A DNA stretch of 31,844 bases from CAZGMJ01 sp964526785 (GTDB lineage Bacteria > Planctomycetota > Phycisphaerae > Sedimentisphaerales > Anaerobacaceae): NCBI GenBank assembly GCA_964526785.1, contig CAZGMJ010000059.1, positions 1-31,844 of the forward strand, read 5' to 3'. Position 1 is the first letter of the stretch. Each line of letters begins with the position of its first letter. The translations under genes and the position numbers were made by a program. Below the pieces are notes generated by a model. That model did not search any database, was not told the origin of the DNA, and was given only the letters and a program-made list of their open reading frames with translations. Of this stretch, positions 23,107 through 31,804 are shown in pieces.

Positions 23107-24570
23107 TTATTGCTCGGCTGGTTGCGGTTCGGGAATCGATATATCTAGCTGGTTCACCGAACCCAGTTCCGACAGCGGCGTGCCGAATTCTTCCGGGTTG
23201 CCTACGACGAGCGTCTGGACCTGGTCGGGATGCAGGTGCTTTCTTGCTGCGCGAAGGATGTCGGCTTTGGTCACCTGTTCGACGTTGGCTTTGGTCTTCT
23301 GGAGAAAGTCCCGGGGATAGCCGTAGTACTCATACGTGAGCATGCGGCTGACGATTTCGCCGGTCGAGTCGAAATTGAACACGAAGGAATTGAGGAAGCT
23401 TTCCTTGGCGAGGGCCAGTTCTTCGTCCGTTACTTCACTTTGCGTGATCTTTCTGATTTCGTCCTTGAGGGCCTGAATAGCCTTCAGCGTGTTCTCGGAT
23501 GCGGTCTGGCACCCAACGTAGAACATCCCCGGATAATCGAAGTTGGAATCGTAGCGGCCATAGACGGAATACGCCAGGCCCTGACGAGAACGAACGTTGC
23601 GGAAGAGTCTGCTCGTAAATCCGCCGCCAAGGATACGATTCATAACGATCAATGCGAAGTAGTCCGGGTCGCTGATTACGCCACCGATATGACCGAGGCG
23701 GATATTGGACTGGTTGATGTCGGTCTTCACGGCAAGATTGAGGGTCGAAGGATATTCGTATGTGACTTCGGGCACATCCGGCAGTTCGACCACGGCCTTT
23801 TCCCAGTCCGCGAAGGCGGCCTCGATTTTGCGTATCATCGCATCGGTTTCGAAATCACCCCAGACGGCGAGCATCGTGTGGTTCGGACAGAAGTAGGCAC
23901 GGTGAAACTGCACGCAGTCTTCCCGGCTGACATTGTCGATGGTTTCGTATTCGGTATGGCGGGCATATATGCTGTCGGCCCCATAGATGAGCTTTTCAAA
24001 CTCGCGGGCAGTGATCGCGCCCGGATCGTCGTTTCGCCGGGCGATCGCACTGCGGTGCTGCATCTTCTGCAGCGCGATCTTGTGTTCGCGAAACGCGGGG
24101 TTCATCAGTACGTCGGCGAAAATGCCCAGCACGCGATCGACGTCTTTCTTCAGAACAGACATCGAGGCATAGCCGGCGTTGAGGCCGATACTGGTTTCGA
24201 CCGAAGCGGCAAGGCTCTCCAATATCTGATCGAGTTCATCGCCGGTTTGCGAGATAGTGCCGCCGGTACGCATGACCGCCCCGGTGATGCCGGCCAACCC
24301 CACTTTGTCCGCCGGTTCGTAGATCGAACCGACGCGAATTCTTGCCGAGGCGTTGATCAACGGCAGTTCATGGTCTTCAAGCAAGAACAAACGCATCCCG
24401 TTGTCCAGGGTCAGACGCGTGGCTTCGGGAACGTCGATATCCGCAAGATCGGGATACGCCAGGTCTTCCACGTTGTCGGCTATCTGGTTGCCACAACCGG
24501 CGAGCGTCATACAGAGAATGCCGGTAAGACACAAAACCACATATCTAATGAGCGATCCTTCGGTTGTCAT
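23107..24570 (-). CDS. M16 peptidase-like lipoprotein without zinc site
   Basis: This 487-residue protein has the M16 fold (two homologous halves; TRLTLDNGMRLFLLEDHELPLINASARIRVGS at the start, ILGGGFTSRLFRNVRSRQGLAYSVYG in the second half with its arginine-tyrosine pair). The HxxEH zinc motif is replaced by GLAGITGAVMRTGGT (about 91-105), so it should not be a peptidase by itself. Such inactive halves pair with an active M16 subunit, and the gene lies 18 bp downstream of one. A lipoprotein signal with lipobox LAGC (Cys26) should anchor it to a membrane outside the cytoplasm. It probably holds substrate for the active subunit, as in pitrilysin-type heterodimers; this is inference from family and context. 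Confidence 0.9.
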   Translation of the reverse strand: MTTEGSLIRYVVLCLTGILCMTLAGCGNQIADNVEDLAYPDLADIDVPEATRLTLDNGMRLFLLEDHELPLINASARIRVGSIYEPADKVGLAGITGAVMRTGGTISQTGDELDQILESLAASVETSIGLNAGYASMSVLKKDVDRVLGIFADVLMNPAFREHKIALQKMQHRSAIARRNDDPGAITAREFEKLIYGADSIYARHTEYETIDNVSREDCVQFHRAYFCPNHTMLAVWGDFETDAMIRKIEAAFADWEKAVVELPDVPEVTYEYPSTLNLAVKTDINQSNIRLGHIGGVISDPDYFALIVMNRILGGGFTSRLFRNVRSRQGLAYSVYGRYDSNFDYPGMFYVGCQTASENTLKAIQALKDEIRKITQSEVTDEELALAKESFLNSFVFNFDSTGEIVSRMLTYEYYGYPRDFLQKTKANVEQVTKADILRAARKHLHPDQVQTLVVGNPEEFGTPLSELGSVNQLDISIPEPQPAEQ

Positions 24571-24588
24571 TTCCTTGCTCCTGTCGAA

Positions 24589-26121
24589 TCAATTGGCGGG
24601 CGCGGTAGTCTGAATCACGCCGACGGTTCGATTGGTGGGTTTGAAATACTCTTTGGCAACCCGCTGAATATCCTCGGCGGTTACGCGTTCGATGTCCTTG
24701 AGCGCTTCGAAAAGGTTGCGCCAGTCGCCCGTGACGGCTTCATAGAACGCCAGTTGGCTCGCCATACCTGAATTGGAAGCAAGGCTCCTGATCAGGCTCG
24801 CCCGGGCGCGTGTCCTGGCTTTCTCCAGTTCCTCAGGCGAGACCGATTCGGTCTTGAGTCGCTCAATCTCGGCGTAGATGGCCTGCTCGGATTCTTCGTT
24901 GGTATGGCCTTTGGCCGGCACCGCATAGAAAAGGAACAGGCCTGGAAACTTGTTGCCGGGCAGGCCCTGAAAACCGGATGCGTACACGGCGATTCGTTTC
25001 TCCTTGACCAGCGATTCGTACAATCTGGACGTTCGCCCCATACCGACGATATCGGTGATGGCATCAAAGACGGCGTTATCCTTGTGATGGATGCTCGGCT
25101 TATGGTAGCCGATCAGAACGAAGGGCTGGGCGGGATCGTGCAACTCTACCCGGCGAGGTCCGAGTTGCGGCGGTTCGATCGTTTCAACGCCCGTGGGCTC
25201 GGGAAGCGTCGGTATCCTTCCGAAGTAGATCTCCGCCATCTGCCTGATTTGCTGCGGATCGACGTCCCCCACGATGGCGATGGTCAGATTGGCGGGACTG
25301 TAGTAGATGCGGAAGAAGTCCCTGACCTCCTCCCGAGTGATCGTCTCGATGTCGCTCATGTAGCCGATCACAGGATATCCGTAGGGATGCGCTTTGTACG
25401 CAACCGCCATGAAGTCTTCGAGGAGTCGGCCGACCGGGTCGCTTTCGGTGCGCAGACGCCGCTCTTCCATGATGACGTTGCGCTCCTTATAGAACTCGCG
25501 AAAGACGGGATACAGAAAGCGATCGGATTCCATCCACATCCACAACTCCAATTTGTTGGACGGCAGGCTTATGATATAGCGCGTAGCGTCCCATGAAGTG
25601 CTGGCATTAAGTCCGGTCCCGCCAGCCTGGTTATAGATTTCCTCAAAGCGGTCGTGCACGATGTATTGCGACGCCTTTTTCTGAGCCTCATCGAGTTGCT
25701 GCTGCAATTCCTTCAGGCGCAACTGATGCGTTTCGGGACCGGCTTCTTCCCGGACGGCCTTTATCTTCTCGAAAACTGCATCCGCCTCGGCCATTGCTTC
25801 GGCTTCAGCCTCCCAATTTGTCGTACCCACGGTCCTGGTTCCTTTGAAGGCAAGGTGTTCGAGCATGTGTGCAATGCCCGTGATGCCAACGACCTCGTTG
25901 ACCGCCCCGACATCGGCATATATCTGAAAGGATGCTACGGGCGCTTCATGACGTTCGAGCACGAGAAAGGTCAGACCGTTGTCGAGCGTGAATCTGGTCA
26001 ACCGGTCGGCAAAGTCCTCGACGTTCTGGGCGAAGAGAGCAGGCCCACCTGCTATGACGAGGCAGCACCACAGAACTATTGCGACCGGCCGCCGATTTGA
26101 CCTGTATCGTAATTGTCTCAT
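24589..26121 (-). CDS. Secreted M16 zinc peptidase, active subunit
   Basis: From ATG 26121 (GGAG eight bases upstream; the GTG at 26130 is less favoured) the protein is 510 residues. An N-terminal basic patch and hydrophobic core (about 12-31, ending ALFAQ) form a signal peptide. The inverted zinc motif HMLEH (His85, Glu88, His89) is intact in GIAHMLEHLAFKGT, and a downstream glutamate in NVIMEERRLRTE is the third ligand. Between these lies an insertion of about 60 residues with coiled-coil character (EAEAEAMAEADAVFEKIK, LRLKELQQQLDEAQKK), not part of the minimal M16 fold. The second half has MGRTSRLYESLVKEKRI and the arginine-tyrosine pair. It probably forms a heterodimer with the zinc-free lipoprotein encoded next. 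Confidence 0.92.
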   Translation of the reverse strand: MRQLRYRSNRRPVAIVLWCCLVIAGGPALFAQNVEDFADRLTRFTLDNGLTFLVLERHEAPVASFQIYADVGAVNEVVGITGIAHMLEHLAFKGTRTVGTTNWEAEAEAMAEADAVFEKIKAVREEAGPETHQLRLKELQQQLDEAQKKASQYIVHDRFEEIYNQAGGTGLNASTSWDATRYIISLPSNKLELWMWMESDRFLYPVFREFYKERNVIMEERRLRTESDPVGRLLEDFMAVAYKAHPYGYPVIGYMSDIETITREEVRDFFRIYYSPANLTIAIVGDVDPQQIRQMAEIYFGRIPTLPEPTGVETIEPPQLGPRRVELHDPAQPFVLIGYHKPSIHHKDNAVFDAITDIVGMGRTSRLYESLVKEKRIAVYASGFQGLPGNKFPGLFLFYAVPAKGHTNEESEQAIYAEIERLKTESVSPEELEKARTRARASLIRSLASNSGMASQLAFYEAVTGDWRNLFEALKDIERVTAEDIQRVAKEYFKPTNRTVGVIQTTAPAN

Positions 26122-26198
26122 TCTATGCACTCCTTTGATGGCTACAGCACGTTCCGTGCGACTGCATGCATTTTGTGCGAATAGACTTCCTTACGCGC

Positions 26199-26228
26199 AT
26201 TATACGGTGCCCCCGGGCGGGATGTACA
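26199..26228 (-). promoter_or_regulatory. Candidate promoter of the M16 peptidase pair
   Basis: On the minus strand a perfect TATAAT (plus 26204-26199) follows TGTACA (26228-26223; four of six matches) after 18 bp. It lies in the 234-bp gap between the M14 gene stop and the ATG at 26121, leaving a leader of about 70 nt. Confidence 0.55.
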
Positions 26229-26355
26229 GAAAGTAATTCCAGGGAGCTAACGGTGCGTTCATGCCCTTGCGTAATTCACCCCAGGTGGGTTGACAGGGCG
26301 AACTGCGCGGCCGGAGACGGAGTTGTTGAGCGGCGACTATCGGCACACCTGCTGA

Positions 26356-27615
26356 TCACATGCCGTTGTCAGTACTTTGCAGGTATGTACAAAGTGTCCG
26401 GGCGAGATCGCGGCCAAAGGCACGAGCGCTTTTCGCCGTCACGGATTCGCCGCCTGCGTTCGCATAGGGGATTTCAAAGGAAATTGCAACCTGCACGTTG
26501 TCCAGTTCCGTCGCCCATCGTTTGCAGCTCTTTCCGGAGCCGTAATTCCTGTCGGTGTTCCACGCCCGGCCGAAAGGCAGTATGTCGTTATTGTCATAAG
26601 GAAGTGAACCGCGATGTACGTCCTCGAGGGCATCTCCGAAGCGAAGTTGCTCGGCATAAATATCTCGATCGGAACTGCCTACTATGTATATTACTTCATT
26701 ATATCGGCCGCGAATGTACGGACAGTGCAGATCAAGCGTAATCAGAGGCCGGCCGTTCGACCACTTCGGGACAAGGGTTCGCAGGGCAGCAACCGAAGGA
26801 TAGATGCTGGTGCCCATATAGTCGCGGTTGTGGTCGTGCGGTTTTCGGTTCTTGCCCTGGTCGCCATCCTCGACGCCATCCTTGTCCATGAAGGGGACGG
26901 CCAACACCTCGACATTCGTACGTAGCCAGCGGCCGCATTCATCTTCGGCGAGCACCGCAGCGATCAGTCCTTCCATCGCATAACTTGCCATCATCTCGCA
27001 GGCATGGTGGCGTGCGGTGACAAGCACACGATATCGAGCCTGGCCCTCGATCCTGCCGACGTGTATCCGTTCGACGGATCGACCCTTTCGCGTCTTGCAC
27101 AATTCCGCGATGCGAAGGTTCGGATGGTCGTTGGCTTTCAGGAAGGCATCGAGATCCGCTTGCTGGTACGGCATAGCCAGGCAGAAACGGACTGCATCCT
27201 CTTCTTCGGAAAATGCATACGTAAAGGTTGAGCCATCGACGCACTGTTTGCCGAGCCAACGCCAACTCCGTCCGGCGTCGCCACTGACCGCCGGTCCGCG
27301 AACACTGATCGGATTGTTGCCGGTGAATTTGAATGTGATCGTTCGACCAGCCGCGTTGCGTACGCGAAAATTCCAGTAAAACCACCAACCTCGTGTATCG
27401 CGCAGGTCCGGTCGGAGATGGACAGTGTCACCCTCAATGCGATCGACGATGATATTGCCGCCGGGGTAGTCGGCGTCTATTTCGAACCCTTCGCCAGTTG
27501 CCGCAGTGGCCGTATGCAGGATGGCAAACAAAGTAATCGATCCAACGAGTGTGCAATTTCTGAATAAGCCAGGCTGCACTCGGAAAGCCGGCTTTTCTGG
27601 AGACATGGGTTTCAC
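26356..27615 (-). CDS. M14 zinc carboxypeptidase of cytosolic-carboxypeptidase type, with N-terminal leader
   Basis: The protein has about 419 residues from GTG 27615 (AGGA six bases upstream). A hydrophobic segment at about 19-40 (NCTLVGSITLFAILHTATAA) looks like a signal peptide preceded by an unusually long basic region. A beta-sandwich domain of the M14_N type follows (WWFYWNFRVRNAAGRTITFKFTG), then the carboxypeptidase domain. Zinc ligands are HACE (His204, Glu207) and LDLHCPY (His297). PHDHNRDYMG supplies the substrate-carboxylate-binding arginine and SFEIPYANAG the catalytic glutamate. All key residues seem intact. The family removes C-terminal residues of peptides, here probably in the periplasm. 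Its promoter lies inside a 9-bp inverted repeat, described separately. Start choice is uncertain because TTG, GTG and ATG codons lie close together. Confidence 0.87.
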   Translation of the reverse strand: MKPMSPEKPAFRVQPGLFRNCTLVGSITLFAILHTATAATGEGFEIDADYPGGNIIVDRIEGDTVHLRPDLRDTRGWWFYWNFRVRNAAGRTITFKFTGNNPISVRGPAVSGDAGRSWRWLGKQCVDGSTFTYAFSEEEDAVRFCLAMPYQQADLDAFLKANDHPNLRIAELCKTRKGRSVERIHVGRIEGQARYRVLVTARHHACEMMASYAMEGLIAAVLAEDECGRWLRTNVEVLAVPFMDKDGVEDGDQGKNRKPHDHNRDYMGTSIYPSVAALRTLVPKWSNGRPLITLDLHCPYIRGRYNEVIYIVGSSDRDIYAEQLRFGDALEDVHRGSLPYDNNDILPFGRAWNTDRNYGSGKSCKRWATELDNVQVAISFEIPYANAGGESVTAKSARAFGRDLARTLCTYLQSTDNGM

Positions 27616-27655
27616 TGCCGGTCCTTTCAATACTCCGGAATAAGCGCTTCACCAA

Positions 27656-27720
27656 CGGACTGTAGTGAATTGAATCTATTGGCTGGGGTCAGGGATGTCA
27701 AGAGTGCTCGATACAGTCCG
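27656..27720. repeat. Perfect 9-bp inverted repeat bracketing a promoter
   Basis: CGGACTGTA (27656-27664) and TACAGTCCG (27712-27720) are exact reverse complements 47 bp apart. The arms lie just outside the -35 and -10 elements of the candidate M14 gene promoter, in the 132-bp gap after the AsmA-like gene. They could be paired operators for looping repression. Confidence 0.55.
27673..27701 (-). promoter_or_regulatory. Candidate sigma70 promoter of the M14 carboxypeptidase gene
   Basis: On the minus strand TTGACA (plus 27701-27696) is followed after exactly 17 bp by TAGATT (27678-27673; four of six matches). It gives a leader of about 50 nt before the GTG at 27615. Confidence 0.65.
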
Positions 27721-27747
27721 CAGACGGGCTTCGTAATCTCTGCGTCT

Positions 27748-30700
27748 TTATTGCGAGTCCCCCCAGAGCAAGCGACCGATGTCTCCTGTGATGCTTTCGA
27801 GGGGCACCGGCTTCACCTGAGGTTCAGCAATGGTGCCTTCGATCCGGACGGCCGCGATGTCTCCCTGCAGCGCCTGCAACATACGGCCGAGTTCTCCGAC
27901 GCCGGGCAATGGCAATCCCTGCAAAGGCTGGGTCGACGCAACAGCGTAGCCCTCAATAGGACTGGCAGGTCCCGAACTTAGGTCCTTCGCGCTGCCGTAG
28001 CCGCGTATGTTTGTGCCGCGATTCTGGTAATTGAAATCTGAGATCACCAGTCTCGGTCCTTCCATTTGAAGGCGAATGCGGCCCTTGCCCGTTGGTTTGC
28101 CCGGGGCAACGTCCAGGCGCAGCATGTTATATAGACCGGAAATTACAGTATTGCCAATGAGGTCGGAATCCGCCAGTTGGAGATTTGCCGAACCGGTTAT
28201 CCGTTCGATTTCATCGAGAACAACGACAGTTACGCTGCCGGACACCTTCCCAACCACGGGATTAGCGTTGGGATCGAACGACCGCATTATCTGGTCAATA
28301 TCGAGGCTGTCGAGCCCCATCTTGATACGAGCAAACATGTTCTCGTCATGCTTGCTGGCGCTTCCCCGCAAGTGTATTTGACCGACGGATAAATCGAGCA
28401 CGGATTTATCGATCAAGAAACGCCGGCTTCCCAGATATCCCATGAGATTCCAGCTATCCAGAGCTATGCTGTGCAAACGAAGATCGTTCGACTCGGCGCG
28501 GATCCGCAGCAGCAGCGGCTCAAGCGGACGAGGCATCTGGGCCGGACCTATATGGACATTCCCGGAGAATGGTCCCCTTAAGTCGTCAAGCCAGGGCCAG
28601 ACGGGAGAAAGCCGGCCGGGTTCAATGCTGTTCCACACCAGGTCAATGCTGCTTTTCAGTAGATTGTCGATGTAAATCTTTGCAGTGCCTGTACCGCTGC
28701 CTCCAATAACATCTGCCTGCATCTGGTCTATTTCCAAAACGCGGCCATCCAGCCGCATGTTCGCTTCCACGCTGCCGAGAGGGGTCTTTCCTGCCGAGAC
28801 CTTTAGGTGCAACGGGCCGCCGCCCTGGCCCTGCTTTCGAACAATGTCAATCAACCCCTCCAGTTCGCCGCTCAGGCGGTTGCGCCACGGTTTGCCTGCG
28901 AAGGCCAAAGGCCAGTCCTGCAGCTCCACATCGACGCGCACGAGGTTCGGCTGATTCAGATTCAGGACCACCTTGCCTGACGCACTTCCGCCCCTGTGCC
29001 TTAGATCAATCGAGTCGAGGCTGAGCCGACCGCCCTGCAGAAAGACTTCACCATGAGCCTCTTCGGCCTCGAATGCAGCCGTGCGTACCTGTTCAGCACG
29101 CCACTTGCCGGATGCTATGAACCGATCGGCGTCCAGTGTCGGCGCGTCAAAATGCAATTCGCCGCCCGCAGTCCCCTCCACGTCCGCATTTCGCAAACCT
29201 ATTACTTTGGCTATGGAGGGAATCGCAATATCCGCCACCTCGATCAGAACATGGGTGGCCTGACTGGAAAACTTGTGCCAGCCGGAAATTTGAAATGTGC
29301 CGTCGAGGATGTTGACGGCCTTCGAGGAGGCGAATCTGATTTGCTTGTCGTCGATGTCAGCCTCTAATTCTGCCTGGAGATTTGCGACTCTCTGCTTGCC
29401 CACGGCAACGTTCTCTCCTCGCAAGGAGGACTCTACAAAAAGCTCGAGTGGGGCGATGGTTCCTTGCATACTCATATCGGCCCGCCAAGAAACCGGCGTA
29501 TTGGAGTCGGTGGCTCCACTCTGGGGGGGATGGTAATGCGCAATGGCGCGTGCGTCTTTCAGACGGGTTGAGGACAGGTCGACCGTTCCAGTCGTCGCAA
29601 TATGAACTTCTGGATGGATGGCAGCAAGGTCGTTAAAAGTGACGGAACAGGGATCTGCGGAAACGTCCAGTATCAAATCAAACGGTTCCTCAGATAAGGA
29701 AGAAATCTGCAACTGCTGTATGTCGGCGAGCAGAGTCCCGGTTCGATCCTTGAGCGAGAAAGCACCGTCGCCGTTGATGCTCTCGGCATTGCCTACGCTC
29801 AGATCTACCAACTCTATCTTCGAACGATTCACTGCAACATTGGCCACCACGCCCTGGATCGGGACCTTTCTTTCACCGTCCACCCAGACGAGGTCCGGGA
29901 TGCATACCCGCCAATGCGAATCCCACCAGTGACTCCCTGAACCGCGGATTTCCATCTCGGCCCGACATCTGCCGCGAGGCAAACTCACACGAGTCTCCGC
30001 ACGGAGTTGAACGTGCGTCGGCCCGGTCGTCGGGCCGCTGACAGAGCAATCCCATGCTGCAAAGAAGCGACGGGGGCCGTCCGTCCGGCTCTGCAACAGT
30101 CCCGAAAAATCGCCGCGGGTGGTCTGCAGATTCCAGTGGCCGCTAATGGAGGCAACCAACGGGGCGGCCTCGACGGCGAGACGGGGTATTTTCAGCGTCT
30201 TGTCGCGGATAAGGATAGTTCCATCTGCGAGGGTCCAATCGCTGATCGGCAAGTTCGTCTTCTGCAATGAGAGCTTCTCGATAGCCACCGACAGACCGTT
30301 CGGTCCGGTCGTCACATTTACCGAACCAGCGACCTGCCCATCGCCCGTCTGAAGCATATCGATCTGTAGCCGTCCGGCAATATTCCCTTTCGCAATACGT
30401 CCCTCCCACTGTCCCGTCAAAATGGTGATTCGTCCGTCCGGGCGGTACTGCCACCCCAGCATGTCGCTCAATCCGTTCGCATCGAAGACAATGCGGTGCG
30501 CATATGATCCGGCGGTCGCGATGCGGCCGGTAATATCGAGGTACTCCGGAATCCGTCCCTCGAAAGTCCACGTAAGCGGTGACGCCTTTCGGCCGTGCAG
30601 GCTCAAAGGCCCCACCTGCGAGACGCTTTGGCCTGACCGTGCAATGGTGACACGTATATCGGTAACGTGTAATTCAGGCAGGTCGAGGTCGGACTGGCTT

Positions 30701-31110
30701 CGACCGCCGTCCATTGCGGCCAGCATATGGCGAATATAATCCACATTCCACGCGCCATGCCGGTCCTCGGAAACGCGAACGTGTACATCGCGAATCCACA
30801 CGATCTCAACGTTCAGCGGGCGGCCGAAGAGAATCAGTGGCAGCCATGCATGGCGAACCTGGATTGTGTCGATTGTCAGCAGCGCGTCAGGGTCGCCGGG
30901 AATGCGTACAGTGATGTCTTCCAGCGATGTTCTGCCCGTCCAGCTCGTTGAGAACCCCTCCATCGCGATCTCCAGCCCTAGCCGACGACTCAAGGTTTTC
31001 GCGACCAGCGTATGCGGCACATCTGTCCAGAGGATGATCTGGATGGCTGCACCAGCGATGAACAGCAGCACGAGCACGCTGACGAAAACACGCAGGATCC
31101 AGCGTTGCAT
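27748..31110 (-). CDS. AsmA-like large envelope protein with one N-terminal membrane segment
   Basis: Near the N-terminus lies one membrane segment (about 4-27: ILRVFVSVLVLLFIAGAAIQIILW). The remaining roughly 1090 residues are export-side and beta-rich, with the pattern of the AsmA/TamB-like superfamily: LGLEIAMEGFSTSWTGRTSLEDITVRIPGD near the start, then many short strands. The C-terminal part shows a typical AsmA_2-like end (ADSDLIGNTVISGLYNMLRLDVAPG, ISDFNYQNRGTNIRGYGSA). Family members form long hydrophobic grooves that carry phospholipids between inner and outer membranes; this role is inferred here. No catalytic motif is seen. ATG 31110 (GGAG nine bases upstream) and GTG 31134 are both possible starts, and the eight-residue difference is before the membrane segment. 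It follows a lipoprotein gene by 52 bp and probably shares its transcript. Confidence 0.82.
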   Translation of the reverse strand: MQRWILRVFVSVLVLLFIAGAAIQIILWTDVPHTLVAKTLSRRLGLEIAMEGFSTSWTGRTSLEDITVRIPGDPDALLTIDTIQVRHAWLPLILFGRPLNVEIVWIRDVHVRVSEDRHGAWNVDYIRHMLAAMDGGRSQSDLDLPELHVTDIRVTIARSGQSVSQVGPLSLHGRKASPLTWTFEGRIPEYLDITGRIATAGSYAHRIVFDANGLSDMLGWQYRPDGRITILTGQWEGRIAKGNIAGRLQIDMLQTGDGQVAGSVNVTTGPNGLSVAIEKLSLQKTNLPISDWTLADGTILIRDKTLKIPRLAVEAAPLVASISGHWNLQTTRGDFSGLLQSRTDGPRRFFAAWDCSVSGPTTGPTHVQLRAETRVSLPRGRCRAEMEIRGSGSHWWDSHWRVCIPDLVWVDGERKVPIQGVVANVAVNRSKIELVDLSVGNAESINGDGAFSLKDRTGTLLADIQQLQISSLSEEPFDLILDVSADPCSVTFNDLAAIHPEVHIATTGTVDLSSTRLKDARAIAHYHPPQSGATDSNTPVSWRADMSMQGTIAPLELFVESSLRGENVAVGKQRVANLQAELEADIDDKQIRFASSKAVNILDGTFQISGWHKFSSQATHVLIEVADIAIPSIAKVIGLRNADVEGTAGGELHFDAPTLDADRFIASGKWRAEQVRTAAFEAEEAHGEVFLQGGRLSLDSIDLRHRGGSASGKVVLNLNQPNLVRVDVELQDWPLAFAGKPWRNRLSGELEGLIDIVRKQGQGGGPLHLKVSAGKTPLGSVEANMRLDGRVLEIDQMQADVIGGSGTGTAKIYIDNLLKSSIDLVWNSIEPGRLSPVWPWLDDLRGPFSGNVHIGPAQMPRPLEPLLLRIRAESNDLRLHSIALDSWNLMGYLGSRRFLIDKSVLDLSVGQIHLRGSASKHDENMFARIKMGLDSLDIDQIMRSFDPNANPVVGKVSGSVTVVVLDEIERITGSANLQLADSDLIGNTVISGLYNMLRLDVAPGKPTGKGRIRLQMEGPRLVISDFNYQNRGTNIRGYGSAKDLSSGPASPIEGYAVASTQPLQGLPLPGVGELGRMLQALQGDIAAVRIEGTIAEPQVKPVPLESITGDIGRLLWGDSQ

Positions 31111-31162
31111 CCTTGTCAACTCCACGTTCTTCACCCTATTAGTAACGCTAAATCGATATGTG

Positions 31163-31804
31163 TTACTCTACGACACGGTGTTCCGTCGGAGGAATATCTC
31201 CGACCGTGCGCGGCCCGAAACCCAAAAGCCAGTAATCGGCTCGATATGATTTGCCGAGCGATGGACCGTATACAGCGACTACCTCGCCCGTGTCTATCCA
31301 GTATGCCACATACGAAACACTTGCAAACGCAATCTGCTTTATCTTCTTGGTGATAGCCACTTCCGGGATCACAAGCGTCGTCATTGGAGTCCCGCTTGCG
31401 GCGGAACTGGCGGTAGACGGAGCCAGCACCGGAGGTATACCGAACAGACTTTCGTAGCGATCGATGCCAACGCCTCCGCTTCGCAGTTCGAGATTAATCT
31501 CGGCTTCCTCCATCTTCTGTACAAGATTCACTCCGGAACTGAGTAACTTCGCGCGCAGTTCGGCCAGAACGAACTCTTTTTCAGCCGGAGCGAAGTGCGT
31601 ATCATCGACAAAGACTTTGCGTCCGTGAAGTGTATCAAACGACAGTGGTTCGACCGCTTTGACCGCCGCCTGCGACAGCAGAAACTGCTCTGTTGCAGTG
31701 CGTGCCGGATCCGTCACCCGGATATTAGAGCAACCTGCTAATACCAAGGCGATTACACAGCCGGCGCAATAACCAGCAACTGACACTACGTGGACTTTAG
31801 CCAT
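31163..31804 (-). CDS. Lipoprotein of unknown function, DUF6655-like
   Basis: The N-terminal leader ends in lipobox LAGC (Cys25), so this 213-residue protein is probably lipid-anchored outside the cytoplasm. The mature start SNIRVTDPARTATEQFLLSQAAVKAV resembles the planctomycete DUF6655 family as I recall it; I cannot confirm this without a search. A central alpha/beta part (FVDDTHFAPAEKEFVLAELRAKLL) and a conserved-looking GIPPVLAPS segment are followed by strands (FASVSYVAYWIDTGEVVAVYGPSLGKSYRADYWLLGFGP) like those of small outer-membrane assembly lipoproteins. The ATG at 31804 overlaps by 8 bp a frame entering from the right edge. With the AsmA-like gene directly downstream, a shared envelope role is plausible. 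Confidence 0.78.
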   Translation of the reverse strand: MAKVHVVSVAGYCAGCVIALVLAGCSNIRVTDPARTATEQFLLSQAAVKAVEPLSFDTLHGRKVFVDDTHFAPAEKEFVLAELRAKLLSSGVNLVQKMEEAEINLELRSGGVGIDRYESLFGIPPVLAPSTASSAASGTPMTTLVIPEVAITKKIKQIAFASVSYVAYWIDTGEVVAVYGPSLGKSYRADYWLLGFGPRTVGDIPPTEHRVVE

